A DNA stretch of 64,000 nt from Hydractinia symbiolongicarpus. Its lineage: Eukaryota > Cnidaria > Hydrozoa > Anthoathecata > Hydractiniidae. Positions within the stretch are counted from its first letter, which is position 1, and every line of letters starts with the position of its first letter. The position numbers were made by a program, and so were the translations under genes. The notes under the pieces are model-generated. The model saw only the letters and a program-made list of their open reading frames with translations, did not search any database and was not told where the DNA came from. Of this stretch, positions 23,056-36,370 are shown in pieces. The stretch is from assembly GCF_029227915.1 (NCBI RefSeq), contig NC_079883.1, forward strand, positions 620,001 through 684,000, read 5' to 3'.

Positions 23056-24965
23056 CCCGCGATTTCCCGTAAATCCCGTGCTTGGCCCGTATAGTCAAAA
23101 GTATACAAAGAAAATGCCCAGGGAGTAAACTCATTTCCCGAACGATATTTTAAATTATTTTTCACCACTAAAACGCACGAGACTTGTAGTTTTCAAAAAT
23201 GTTTTCATTTTTGATGAGACGCTGAATAAAAGAAGTTTAATCGCCGGCAAACGAAAACCCGCGATTTCCCGTAAATCCCGTGCTTGGCCCGTATAGTCGA
23301 GTATATATAAAGAAAGTATCCTGTGAGTAAACTCATTTCCAAAACGATTTTTTAAATTATCTTTTCACCACTAAAACGCATGGGACTTGTAGTTTTCAAA
23401 AATGTTTTTATTTTTGATGACACGCTGAATAGAAGAAGTTTAATCGCCGGCAAACGAAAACCCGCGAATTCCCGTAAATCCCGGACGCGGCCCGTATAGT
23501 CAAAAGTATAAAAAGAAAATACCCAGGGAGTAAACTCATTTCCAGAACGATTTTTTAAATTATCTTTTCACCACTGAAACGCATGACACTTGTAGTTTTC
23601 AAAAATGTTTTCATTTTTGATGAGACGCTGAATAAAAGATGTTTAATCGCCGGCAAACGAAAACCCGCGATTTCCCGTAAATCCCGGACTCGGCCCGTAT
23701 AGTCAAAAGTATACAAAGAAAGTACCCAGGGAGTAAACTCATTTCCCGAACGATTTTTTAAATTATTTTCTCACCACTAAAACGCAAGAGACTTGTAGTT
23801 TTCAAAAATGTTTTCATTTTTGATGAGACGCTGAATAAAAGAAGTTTAATCGCCGGCAAACGAAAACCCGCGATTTCCTGTAAATTCCGGGCTTGGCCCG
23901 TATAGTCGAATGTATACAAAGAAAGTACCCTGTGAGTAAACTCATTTCCCGAACGATTTTTTAAATTATTTTTTCACCACTAAAACGCAAGAGACTTGTA
24001 GTTTTCAAAAATGTTTTCATTTTTGATGTGACGCTGAATAAAAGAAGTTTAATCGCCGGCAAACGAAAACCCGGGATTTCCCGTAAATCCCGGACTCGGC
24101 CCGTATAGTCAAAAGTATACAAAGAAAATACCCACGTAGTAAACTCATTTCCAGAACGATTTTTTAAATTATTTTCTCACCACTAAAACGCATGAGACTT
24201 GTAGTTTTCAAAAATGTTTTCATTTTTGATGAGCCGCTGAATAAAAGAAGTTTAATCGCCGGCAAACGAAAACCCGCAATTTCCCGTAAATCCCGTGCTT
24301 GGCTCGTATAGTCGAGTATATACAAAGAAAGTACCCTGTGAGTAAAGTCCTTTCCAGAACGATTTTTTATATTATCTTTTCACCACTAAAACGCATGAGA
24401 CTTGTAGTTTTCAAAAATGTTTTCATTTTTGATGAGACGCGAAATAAAAGAAGTTTAATCGCCGGCAAACGAAAACCTGCAATTTCCCGTAAATCCCGTG
24501 CTTGGCCCGTATAGTCAAAAGTATACAAAGAAAATGCCCAGGGAGTAAACTCATTTCCCGAACGATATTTTAAATTATTTTTCACCACTAAAACGCACGA
24601 GACTTGTAGTTTTCAAAAATGTTTTCATTTTTGATGAGACGCTGAATAAAAGAAGTTTAATCGCCGGCAAACGAAAACCCGCGATTTCCCGTAAATCCCG
24701 TGCTTGGCCCGTATAGTCGAGTATATACAAAGAAAGTATCCTGTGAGTAAACTCATTTCCAAAACGATTTTTTAAATTATCTTTTCACCACTAAAACGCA
24801 TGGGACTTGTAGTTTTCAAAAATGTTTTTATTTTTGATGACACGCTGAATAGAAGAAGTTTAATCGCCGGCAAACGAAAACCCGCGAATTCCCGTAAATC
24901 CCGGACTCGGCCCGTATAGTCAAAAGTATAAAAAGAAAATACCCAGGGAGTAAACTCATTTCCCG
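23055..24965. repeat. 7-mer duplication (1420-bp offset)
   Basis: About 23055-23540 matches about 24475-24960 at 1420 bases (seven units minus one). Shared markers are AATGCCCAGG at 23113 and 24533, TATTTTAAATTATTTTTCAC with one T missing, AAAACGATTTTTT, CATGGGACTTG, and a TTTTTATTTTTGATGACAC unit. The intervening part (23540-24475) is the ACCCGGGATT, TTGGCTCG, AAAGTCC module also seen at 10-11.6 kb. A further copy of the marker block occurs at 31231. Confidence 0.82.
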
Positions 24966-27335
24966 AACGATTTTTTAAATTTTTTTTTCACCACTAAAAC
25001 GCAAGAGACTTGTAGTTTTCAAAAATGTTTTCATTTTTGATGAGACGCTGAATAAGAGAAGTTTAATCGCCGGCAAACGAAAACCCGGGATTTCCCGTAA
25101 ATCCCGGACTCGGCCCGTATAGTCAAAAGTATACAAAGAAAATACCCAGGTAGTAAACTCATTTCCAGAACGATTTTTTAATTTATTTTCTCACCCCTAA
25201 AACGCATGAGACTTGTAGTTTTCAAAAATGTTTTCATTTTTGATGAGACGCTGAATAAAAGAAGTTTAATCGCCGGCAAACGAAAACCCGCAATTTCCCG
25301 TAAATCCCGTGCTTGGCTCGTATAGTCGAGTATATACAAAGAAAGTACCCTGTGAGTAAAGTCCTTTCCAGAACGATTTTTTATATTGTCTTTTCACCAC
25401 TAAAACGCATGAGACTTGTAGTTTTCAAAAATGTTTTCATTTTTGATGAGACGCGAAATAAAAGAAGTTTAATCGCCGGCAAACGAAAACCCGCGATTTC
25501 CCGTAAATCCCGGGCTTGGCCCGTATATTCGAATGTATACAAAAAAGTACCCTGTGAGTAAACTCATTTCCCGAACGATTTTTTAAATTATTTTTTCACC
25601 ACTAAAACGCATGAGACTTGTAGTTTTCAAAAATGTTTTCATTTTTGATGAGACGCTGAATGAAAGAAGTTTAATCGCCGGCAAACGAAAACCCGCCATT
25701 TCCCGTAAATCCCGTGCTTGGCTCGTATAGTCGAGTATATACAAAGAAAGTACCCTGTGAGTAAAGTCCTTTCCAGAACGATTTTTTATATTATCTTTTC
25801 ACCACTAAAACGCATGAGACTTGTAGTTTTCAAAAATTTTTTCATTTTTGATGAGACGCGAAATAAAAGAAGTTTAATCGCCGGCAAACGAAAACCCGCG
25901 ATTTCCCGTAAATCCAGGGCTTGGCCCGTATAGTCAAATGTATACAAAGAAAATACCCAGGTAGTAAACTCATTTCCAGAACGATTTTTTAAATTATTTT
26001 CTCACCACTAAAACGCATGAGACTTGTAGTTTTCAAAAATGATTTCATTTTTGATGAGCCGCTGAATAAAAGAAGTTTAATCGCCGGCAAACGAAAACCC
26101 GCAATTTCCCGTAAATCCCGTGCTTGGCTCGTATAGTCGAGTATATACAAAGAAAGTACCCTGTGAGTAAAGTCCTTTCCAGAACGATTTTTTATATTAT
26201 CTTTTCACCACTAAAACGCATGAGACTTGTAGTTTTCAAAAATGTTTTCATTTTTGATGAGACGCGAAATAAAAGAAGTTTAATCGCCGGCAAACGAAAA
26301 CCCGCGATTTCCCGTAAATCCAGGGCTTGGCCCGTATAGTCGAATGTATACAAAGAAAGTACCCTGTGAGTAAATTCATTTCCCGAACGATTTTTTAAAT
26401 TATTTTTTCACCACTAAAACGCATGAGACTTGTAGTTTTCAAAAATGTTTTCATTTTGGATGAGACGCTGAATAAAAGAAGTTTAATCGCCGGCAAACGA
26501 AAACCCGCGATTTCCTGTAAATTCGGGCTTGACCCGTATAGTCGAATGAATACAAAGAAAGTACCCTGTGAGTAAACTCATTTCCCGAACGATTTTTTAA
26601 ATTATTTTTTCACCACTAAAACGCAAGAGACTTGTAGTTTTCAAAAATGTTTTCATTTTTGATGAGACGCTGAATAAGAGAAGTTTAATCGCCGGCAAAC
26701 GAAAACCCGGGATTTCCCGTAAATCCCGGACTCGGCCCGTATAGTCAAAAGTATACAAAGAAAATACCCAGGTAGTAAACTCATTTCCAGAACGATTTTT
26801 TAAATTATTTTCTCACCCCTAAAACGCATGAGACTTGTAGTTTTCAAAAATGTTTTCATTTTTGATGAGACGCTGAATAAAAGAAGTTTAATCGCCGGCA
26901 AACGAAAACCCGCAATTTCCCGTAAATCCCGTGCTTGGCTCGTATAGTCGAGTATATACAAAGAAAGTACCCTGTGAGTAAAGTCCTTTCCAGAACGATT
27001 TTTTATATTGTCTTTTCACCACTAAAACGCATGAGACTTGTAGTTTTCAAAAATGTTTTCATTTTTGATGAGACGCGAAATAAAAGAAGTTTAATCGCCG
27101 GCAAACGAAAACCCGCGATTTCCCGTAAATCCCGGGCTTGGCCCGTATATTCGAATGTATACAAAAAAAGTACCCTGTGAGTAAACTCATTTCCCGAACG
27201 ATTTTTTAAATTATTTTTTCACCACTAAAACGCATGAGACTAGTAGTTTTCAAAAATGTTTTCATTTTTGATGAGACGCTGAATGAAAGAAGTTTAATCG
27301 CCGGCAAACGAAAACCCGCGATTTCCCGTAAATCC
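24965..27335. repeat. 8-mer duplication (1622-bp offset) with 2-mer inside
   Basis: About 25010-25560 matches about 26632-27180 at 1622 bases. TCACCCCTAA at 25191 and 26813 and TTTTTATATTGTC are shared. Between them the TTGGCTCG, AAAGTCC unit recurs at 25718 and 26124, a 406-base (2-mer) spacing. ACAAAAAAGTACC versus ACAAAAAAAGTACC separates the two 8-mer copies. Variant AATCCAGGGCTTGG tags several monomers here. All of it is satellite. Confidence 0.8.
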
Positions 27336-28960
27336 AGGGCTTGGCCCGTATAGTCGAATGTATACAAAGAAAGTACCCTGTGAGTAAATTCATTTCCCGA
27401 ACGATTTTTTAAATTATTTTTTCACCACTAAAACGCATGAGACTTGTAGTTTTCAAAAATGTTTTCATTTTTGATGAGACGCTGAATGAAAGAAGTTTAA
27501 TCGCCGGCAAACGAAAACCCGCCATTTCCCGTAAATCCCGTGCTTGGCCCGTATAGTCGAGTATATACAAAGAAAGTACCCTGTGAGTAAACTCATTTCC
27601 AGAACGATTTTTTAAATTATCTTTTCACCACTAAAACGCATGAGACTTGTAGTCTTCAAAAATGTTTTCATTTTTGATGAGACGCGGAATAAAAGAAGTT
27701 TAATCGCCGGCAAACGAAAACCCGCGATTTCCCGTAAATCCCGGTCTCGGCCCGTATAGTCAAAAGTATACAAAGAAAATACCCAGGGAGTAAACTCATT
27801 TCCCGAACGATTTTTTAAATTATTTTTTCACCACTAAAACGTATGAGACTCGTAGTTTTCAAAAATGTTTTCATTTTTGATGAGACGCTGAATAAATGAT
27901 GTTTAATTGCCGGCAAACGAAAACCCGCGATTTCCCGTAAATCCCGGATTCGGCCCGTATAGTCGAATGTATACAAAGAAAGTACCCTGTGAGTAAACTC
28001 ATTTCCCGAACGCTTTTTTAAATTACTTTTTCACCACTAAAATGCATAAGACTTGTAGTTTTTCAAAAATGTTTTCATTTTTGATGAGACGCTGAATAAA
28101 AGAAGTTTAATCTCCGGCAAACGAAAACCCGCGATTTCCCGTAAATCCCGTGCTTGGCCAGTATAGTCGAGTATATACAAAGAAAGTACCCTGTGAGTAA
28201 ACTCATTTCCAGAACGATTTTTTAAATTATCTTTTCACCACTAAAACGCATGAGACTTGTAGTTTTCAAAAATGTTTTCATTTTTGATGAGACGCGGAAT
28301 AAAAGAAGTTTAATCGCCGGCAAACGAAAACCTGCGATTTCCCGTAAATCCTGTGCTTGGCCCGTATAGTCGAGTATATACAAAGAAAGTATCCTGTGAG
28401 TAAACTCATTTCCAGAACGATTTTTTAAATTATCTTTTCACCACTAAAACGCATGAGACTTGCAGTTTTCAAAAATGTTTTCATTTTTGATGAGACGCTG
28501 AATAAAAGAAGTTTAATCACCGGCAAACGAAAACCCGCGGTTTCCCGTAAATCCCGTGCTTGGCCTGTATAATCGAGTATATACAAAGAAAGTATCCTGT
28601 GAGTAAACTCATTTTCAGAACGATTTTTTAAATTATCTTTTCACCACTAAAACGCATGAGACTTGCAGTTTTTAAAAGTGTTTCCATTTTTGATGAGACG
28701 CTGAATAAAAGAAGTTTAATATCCGGCAAACGAAAACCCGCGATTTCGCGTAAATCCCGGACTCGGCCCGTATAGTCAAAAGTATAAAAAGAAAATACCC
28801 AGGGAGTAAACTCATTTCCAGAACGATTTTTTAAATTATTTTTTCACCACTAAAACGCATAAGACTTGTAGTTTTTAAAAGTGTTTTCATTTTTGATGAG
28901 ACGCTGAATAAAAGAAGTTTAATATCCGGCAAACGAAAACCCGCGATTTCCCGTAAATCC
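27336..28960. repeat. 8-mer tandem duplication, copy 1 (1625 bp)
   Basis: Eight monomers repeated immediately downstream. Markers are CGTATGAGACTCG, AATAAATGATG, AATGCATAAG with an inserted T in TTTTTCAAAAATG (28041), ATCACCGG, ATTTCGCGTAAATC (28744) and ATATCCGG. It ends at CCCGCGCTTGG, a form found at the ends of both copies. Confidence 0.88.
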
Positions 28961-30383
28961 CGCGCTTGGCCCGTATAGTCGAATGTATACAAAGAAAGTA
29001 CCCTGTGAGTAAATTCATTTCCCGAACGATTTTTTAAATTATTTTTTCACCACTAAAACGCATGAGACTTGTAGTTTTCAAAAATGTTTTCATTTTTGAT
29101 GAGACGCTGAATGAAAGAAGTTTAATCGCCGGCAAACGAAAACCCGCCATTTCCCGTAAATCCCGTGCTTGGCCCGTATAGTCGAGTATATACAAAGAAA
29201 GTACCCTGTGAGTAAACTCATTTCCAGAACGATTTTTTAAATTATCTTTTCACCACTAAAACGCATGAGACTTGTAGTCTTCAAAAATGTTTTCATTTTT
29301 GATGAGACGCGGAATAAAAGAAGTTTAATCGCCGGCAAACGAAAACCCGCGATTTCCCGTAAATCCCGGTCTCGGCCCGTATAGTCAAAAGTATACAAAG
29401 AAAATACCCAGGGAGTAAACTCATTTCCCGAACGATTTTTTAAATTATTTTTTCACCACTAAAACGTATGAGACTCGTAGTTTTCAAAAATGTTTTCATT
29501 TTTGATGAGACGCTGAATAAATGATGTTTAATTGCCGGCAAACGAAAACCCGCGATTTCCCGTAAATCCCGGATTCGGCCCGTATAGTCGAATGTATACA
29601 AAGAAAGTACCCTGTGAGTAAACTCATTTCCCGAACGCTTTTTTAAATTACTTTTTCACCACTAAAATGCATAAGACTTGTAGTTTTTCAAAAATGTTTT
29701 CATTTTTGATGAGACGCTGAATAAAAGAAGTTTAATCTCCGGCAAACGAAAACCCGCGATTTCCCGTAAATCCCGTGCTTGGCCAGTATAGTCGAGTATA
29801 TACAAAGAAAGTACCCTGTGAGTAAACTCATTTCCAGAACGATTTTTTAAATTATCTTTTCACCACTAAAACGCATGAGACTTGTAGTTTTCAAAAATGT
29901 TTTCATTTTTGATGAGACGCGGAATAAAAGAAGTTTAATCACCGGCAAACGAAAACCCGCGGTTTCCCGTAAATCCCGTGCTTGGCCTGTATAATCGAGT
30001 ATATACAAAGAAAGTATCCTGTGAGTAAACTCATTTTCAGAACGATTTTTTAAATTATCTTTTCACCACTAAAACGCATGAGACTTGCAGTTTTTAAAAG
30101 TGTTTCCATTTTTGATGAGACGCTGAATAAAAGAAGTTTAATATCCGGCAAACGAAAACCCGCGATTTCGCGTAAATCCCGGACTCGGCCCGTATAGTCA
30201 AAAGTATAAAAAGAAAATACCCAGGGAGTAAACTCATTTCCAGAACGATTTTTTAAATTATTTTTTCACCACTAAAACGCATAAGACTTGTAGTTTTTAA
30301 AAGTGTTTTCATTTTTGATGAGACGCTGAATAAAAGAAGTTTAATATCCGGCAAACGAAAACCCGCGATTTCCCGTAAATCCC
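28961..30383. repeat. 8-mer tandem duplication, copy 2 (one monomer lost)
   Basis: The same order as copy 1, at an offset of 1625 up to about 29940 (AATGCATAAG at 28041 and 29666) and then 1422 (CGATTTCGCG at 28741 and 30163). The lost monomer is the ACTTGCAG unit that follows CTGTGCTTGG in copy 1. The splice makes a chimera with a GCGGAATAAAAG start and an ATCACCGG end near 29921-29945. The rest looks nearly identical to copy 1. Confidence 0.88.
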
Positions 30384-32545
30384 GCGCTTGGCCCGTATAG
30401 TCGAGTATATACAAAGAAAGTACCCTGTGAGTAAACTCATTTCCAGAACGATTTTTTAAATTATCTTTTCACCACTAAAACGCATGAGACTTGTAGTTTT
30501 CAAAAATGTTTTCATTTTTGATGAGACGCGGAATAAAAGAAGTTTAATCGCCGGCAAACGAAAACCTGCGATTTCCCGTAAATCCTGTGCTTGGCCCGTA
30601 TAGTCGAGTATATACAGAGAAAGTATCCTGTGAGTAAACTCATTTCCAGAACGATTTTTAAAATTATCTTTTCACCACTAAAACGCATGAGACTTGCAGT
30701 TTTCAAAAATGTTTTCATTTTTGATGAGACGCAGAATAAAAGAAGTTTAATCGCCGGCAAACGAAAACCTGCGATTTCCCGTAAATCCTGTGCTTGGCCC
30801 GTATAGTCGAGTATATACAAAGAAAGTATCCTGTGAGTAAACTCATTTCCAGAACGATTTTTTATATTATCTTTTCACCACTAAAAGGCATGAGACTTGC
30901 AGTTTTCAAAAATGTTTTCATTTTTGATGAGACGCTGAATAAAAGAAGTTTAATCGCCGGCAAACGAAAACCCGCGATTTCCCGTAAATCCCGTGCTTGG
31001 CCCGTATAATCGAGTATATACAAAGAAAGTATCCTGTGAGTAAACTCATTTCCAGAACGATTTTTCAAATTATCTTTTCACCACTAAAACGGATGAGACT
31101 TGCAGTTTTCAAAAAGGTTTTCATTTTTGATGAGACACTAAATAAAAGAAGTTTAATCGCCGGCAAACGAAAACCCGCGATTTCCCGTAAATCCCGTGCT
31201 TGGCCCGTATAGTCAAAAGTATACAAAGAAAATGCCCAGGGAGTAAACTCATTTCCGAACGATATTTTAAATTATATTTCACCACTAAAACGCACGAGAC
31301 TTGCAGTTTTCAAAAATGTTTTCATTTTTGATGAGACGCTGAATAAAAGAAGTTTAATTGCCGGCAAACGAAAACCCGCGATTTCCCGTAAATCCCGTGC
31401 TTGGCCCGTATAGTCGAGTATATACAAAGAAAGTATCCTGTGAGTAAACTCATTTCCAAAACGATTTTTTAAATTATCTTTTCACCACTAAAACGCATGG
31501 GACTTGTAGTTTTCAAAAATGTTTTTATTTTTGATGACACGCTGAATAGAAGAAGTTTAATCGCCGGCAAACGAAAACCCGCGAATTCCCGTAAATCCCG
31601 GACTCGGCCCGTATAGTCAAAAGTATAAAAAGAAAATACCCAGGGAGTAAACTCATTTCCAGAACGATTTTTTAAATTATCTTTTCACCACTAAAACGCA
31701 TGACACTTGTAGTTTTCAAAAATGTTTTCATTTTTGATGAGACGCTGAATAAAAGATGTTTAATCGCCGGCAAACGAAAACCCGCGATCTCCCGTAAATC
31801 CCGGACTCGGCCCGTATAGTCAAAAGTATACAAAGAAAGTACCCAGGGAGTAAACTCATTTCCCGAACGATTTTTTAAATTATTTTCTCACCACTAAAAC
31901 GCAAGAGACTTGTAGTTTTCAAAAATGTTTTCATTTTTGATGAGACGCTGAATAAAAGAAGTTTAATCGCCGGCAAACGAAAACCCGCGATTTCCTGTAA
32001 ATTCCGGGCTTGGCCCGTATAGTCGAATGTATACAAAGAAAGTACCCAGTGAGTAAACTCATTTCCCGAACGATTTTTTAAATTATTTTTTCACCACTAA
32101 AACGCAAGAGACTTGTAGTTTTCAAAAATGTTTTCATTTTTGATGAGACGCTGAATAAAAGAAGTTTAATCGCCGGCAAACGAAAACCCGGGATTTCCCG
32201 TAAATTCCGGGCTTGGCCCGTATAGTCGAATGTATACAAAGAAAGTACCCTGTGAGTAAACTCATTTCCCGAACGATTTTTTAAATTATTTTTTCACCAC
32301 TAAAACGCAAGAGACTTGTAGTTTTCAAAAATGTTTTCATTTTTGATGAGACGCTGAATAAAAGAAGTTTAATCGCCGGCAAACGAAAACCCGGGAATTC
32401 CCGTAAATCCCGGACTCGGCCCGTATAGTCAAAAGTATACAAAGAAAATACCCAGGTAGTAAACTCATTTCCAGAACGATTTTTTAAATTATTTTCTCAC
32501 CACTAAAACGCATGAGACTTGTAGTTTTCAAAAATGTTTTCATTT
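30384..32545. repeat. Run of near-identical class B monomers, then AATGCCC block
   Basis: Consecutive class B units at about 30590, 30793 and 30996 share GTATCCTG and ACTTGCAG, pointing to recent one-monomer duplication. They are followed by the AATGCCCAGG block (31231), which is 33 monomers minus one base from 24533. It then repeats the GACACGCTGAATAGAAG, AGTATAAAAAG and GCGAATTCCC units known from 23.4 and 24.8 kb. Nothing but satellite. Confidence 0.78.
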
Positions 32546-35385
32546 TTGATGAGCTGCTGAATAAAAGAAGTTTAATCGCCGGCAAACGAAAACCCGCAAT
32601 TTCCCGTAAATCCCGTGCTTGGCTCGTATAGTCGAGTATATACAAAGAAAGTACCCTGTGAGTAAAGTCCTTTCCAGAACGATTTTTTATATTATCTTTT
32701 CACCACTAAAACGCATGAGACTTGTAGTTTTCAAAAATGTTTTCATTTTTGATGAGACGCGAAATAAAAGAAGTTTAATCGCCGGCAAACGAAAACCCGC
32801 GATTTCCCGTAAATCCAGGGCTTGGCCCGTATAGTCGAATGTATACAAAGAAAGTACCCTGTGAGTAAATTCATTTCCCGAACAATTTTTTAAATTATTT
32901 TTTCACCACTAAAACGCATGAGACTTGTAGTTTTCAAAAATGTTTTCATTTTGGTTGACACGCTGAATAAAAGAAGTTTAATCGCCGGCAAACGAAAACC
33001 CGCGATTTCCTGTAAATTCCGGGCTTGGCCCGTATAGTCGAATGAATACAAAGAAAGTACCCTGTGAGTAAACTCATTTCCCGAACGATTTTTTAAATTA
33101 TTTTTTCACCACTAAAACGCAAGAGACTTGTAGTTTTCAAAAATGTTTTCATTTTTGATGAGACGCTGAATAAAAGAAGTTTAATCGCCGGCAAACGAAA
33201 ACCCGCGATTTCCCGTAAATCCCGGACTCGGCCCGTATAGTCAAAAGTATACAAAGAAAATACCCAGGTAGTAAACTCATTTCCAGAACGATTTTTAAAT
33301 TATTTTCTCACCACTAAAACGCATGAGACTTGTAGTTTTCAAAAATGTTTTCATTTTTGATGAGACGCTGAATAAAAGAAGTTTAATCGCCGGCAAACGA
33401 AAACCCGCAATTTCCCGTAAATCCCGTGCTTGGCTCGTATAGTCGAGTATATACAAAGAAAGTACCCTGTGAGTAAAGTCCTTTCCAGAACGATTTTTTA
33501 TATTGTCTTTTCACCACTAAAACGCATGAGACTTGTAGTTTTCAAAAATGTTTTCATTTTTGATGAGACGCGAAATAAAAGAAGTTTCATCGCCGGCAAA
33601 CGAAAACCTGCGATTTCCCGTAAATCCTGTGCTTGGCCCGTATAGTCGAGTATATACAAAGAAAGTATCCTGTGAGTAAACTCATTTCCAGAACGATTTT
33701 TTAAATTATCTTTTCACCACTAAAACGCATGAGACTTGCAGTTTTCAAAAATGTTTTCATTTTTGATGAGACGCAGAATAAAAGAAGTTTAATCGCCGGC
33801 AAACGAAAACCTGCGATTTCCCGTAAATCCTGTGCTTGGCCCGTATAGTCAAAAGTATACAAAGAAAGTACCCAGGGAGTAAACTCATTTCCCGAACGAT
33901 TTTTTAAATTATTTTCTCACCACTAAAACGCAAGAGACTTGTAGTTTTCAAAAATGTTTTCATTTTTGATGAGACGCTGAATAAAAGAAGTTTAATCGCC
34001 GGCAAACGAAAACCCGCAATTTCCCGTAAATCCCGTGCTTGGCTCGTATAGTCGAGTATATACAAAGAAAGTACCCTGTGAGTAAAGTCCTTTCCAGAAC
34101 GATTTTTTATATTATCTTTTCACCACTAAAACGCATGAGACTTGTAGTTTTCAAAAATGTTTTCATTTTTGATGAGACGCGAAATAAAAGAAGTTTAATC
34201 GCCGGCAAACGAAAACCCGCGATTTCCCGTAAATCCAGGGCTTGGCCCGTATAGTCGAATGTATACAAAGAAAGTACCCTGTGAGTAAATTCATTTCCCG
34301 AACGATTTTTTAAATTATTTTTTCACCACTAAAACGCATGAGACTTGTAGTTTTCAAAAATGTTTTCATTTTGGTTGACACGCTGAATAAAAGAAGTTTA
34401 ATCGCCGGCAAACGAAAACCCGCGATTTCCTGTAAATTCCGGGCTTGGCCCGTATAGTCGAATGAATACAAAGAAAGTACCCTGTGAGTAAACTCATTTC
34501 CCGAACGATTTTTTAAATTATTTTTTCACCACTAAAACGCAAGAGACTTGTAGTTTTCAAAAATGTTTTTATTTTTGATGAGACGCTGAATAAAAGAAGT
34601 TTAATCGCCGGCAAACGAAAACCCGGGATTTCCCGTAAATCCCGGACTCGGCCCGTATAGTCAAAAGTATACAAAGAAAATACCCAGGTAGTAAACTCAT
34701 TTCCAGAACGATTTTTAAATTATTTTCTCACCACTACAAACGCATGAGACTTGTAGTTTTCAAAAATGTTTTCATTTTTGATGAGACGCTGAATAAAAGA
34801 AGTTTAATCGCCGGCAAACGAAAACCCGCAATTTCCCGTAAATCCCGTGCTTGGCTCGTATAGTCGAGTATATACAAAGAAAGTACCCTGTGAGTAAAGT
34901 CCTTTCCAGAACGATTTTTTATATTGTCTTTTCACCACTAAAACGCATGAGACTTGTAGTTTTCAAAAATGTTTTCATTTTTGATGAGACGCGAAATAAA
35001 AGAAGTTTCATCGCCGGCAAACGAAAACCTGCGATTTCCCGTAAATCTTGTGCTTGGCCCGTATAGTCGAGTATATACAAAGAAAGTATCCTGTGAGTAA
35101 ACTCATTTCCAGAACGATTTTTTAAATTATCTTTTCACCACTAAAACGCATGAGACTTGCAGTTTTCAAAAATGTTTTCATTTTTGATGAGATGCAGAAT
35201 AAAAGAAGTTTAATCGCCGGCAAACGAAAACCTGCGATTTCCCGTAAATCCTGTGCTTGGCCCGTATAGTCGAGTATATACAAAGAAAGTATCCTGTGAG
35301 TAAACTCATTTCCCGAACGATTTTTTAAATTATTTTCTCACCACGAAAACGCAAGAGACTTGTAGTTTTCAAAAATGTTTTCATT
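32545..35385. repeat. Tandem 7-mer duplication (2 x 1420 bp)
   Basis: Copy 1 spans about 32545-33964 and copy 2 about 33965-35385. Matching markers are TTGGTTGACACGC at 32951 and 34371, CGAATGAATAC near 33038 and 34458, AAAGTCCTTTCC units, and GTTTCATCGCC. Each copy has a one-T-short CGATTTTTAAATTA (near 33290 and 34710). Copy 2 alone has an inserted base in CACTACAAACG (about 34733). Confidence 0.87.
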
Positions 35386-36370
35386 TTTGATGAGACGCTG
35401 AATAAAAGAAGTTTAATCGCCGGCAAACGAAAACCCGCGATTTCCTGTAAATTCCGGGCTTGGCCCGTATAGTCGAATGTATACAAAGAAAGTACCCTGT
35501 GAGTAAACTCATTTCCCGAACGATTTTTTAAATTATTTTTTCACCACTAAAACGCAAGAGACTTGTAGTTTTCAAAAATGCTTTCATTTTTGATGAGACG
35601 CTGAATAAAAGAAGTTTAATCGCCGGCAAACGAAAACCCGCGATTTCCTGTAAATTCCGGGCTTGGCCCGTATAGTCGAATGTATACAAAGAAAGTACCC
35701 TGTGAGTAAACTCATTTCCCGAACGATTTTTTAAATTATTTTTTCACCACTAAAACGCAAGAGACATGTAGTTTTCAAAAATGTTTTCATTTTTGATGAG
35801 ACGCTGAATAAAAGAAGTTTAATCGCCGGCAAACAAAAACCCGGGATTTCCCGTAAATCCCGGACTCGGCCCGTATAGTCAAAAGTATACAAAGAAAATA
35901 CCCAGGTAGTAAACTCATTTCCAAAACGATTTTTTAAATTATTTTCTCACCACTAAAACGCATGAGACTTGTAGTTTTCAAAAATGTTTTCATTTTTGAT
36001 GAGCCGCTGAATAAAAGAAGTTTAATCGCCGGCAAACGAAAACCCGCAATTTCCCGTAAATCCCGTGCTTGGCTCGTATAGTCGATAATATACAAAGAAA
36101 GTATCCTGTGAGTAAACTCATTTCCAAAACGATTTTTTAAATTATCTTTTCACCACTAAAACGCATGGGACTTGTAGTTTTCAAAAATGTTTTTATTTTT
36201 GATGACACGCTGAATAGAAGAAGTTTAATCGCCGGCAAACGAAAACCCGCGAATTCCCGTAAATCCCGGACTCGGCCCGTATAGTCAAAAGTATAAAAAG
36301 AAAATACCCAGGGAGTAAACTCATTTCCAGAACGATTTTTTAAATTATCTTTTCACCACTAAAACGCATG
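35385..36370. repeat. Satellite link before the large duplicated block
   Basis: About five monomers. Two successive units near 35430 and 35633 carry GCGATTTCCTGTAAATTCCGGG. An AGTCGATAATATAC variant lies near 36080, where the TTGGCTCG unit is spliced to the GTATCCTG, AAAACG, GGGACTTG unit. No distinct feature otherwise. Confidence 0.7.
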
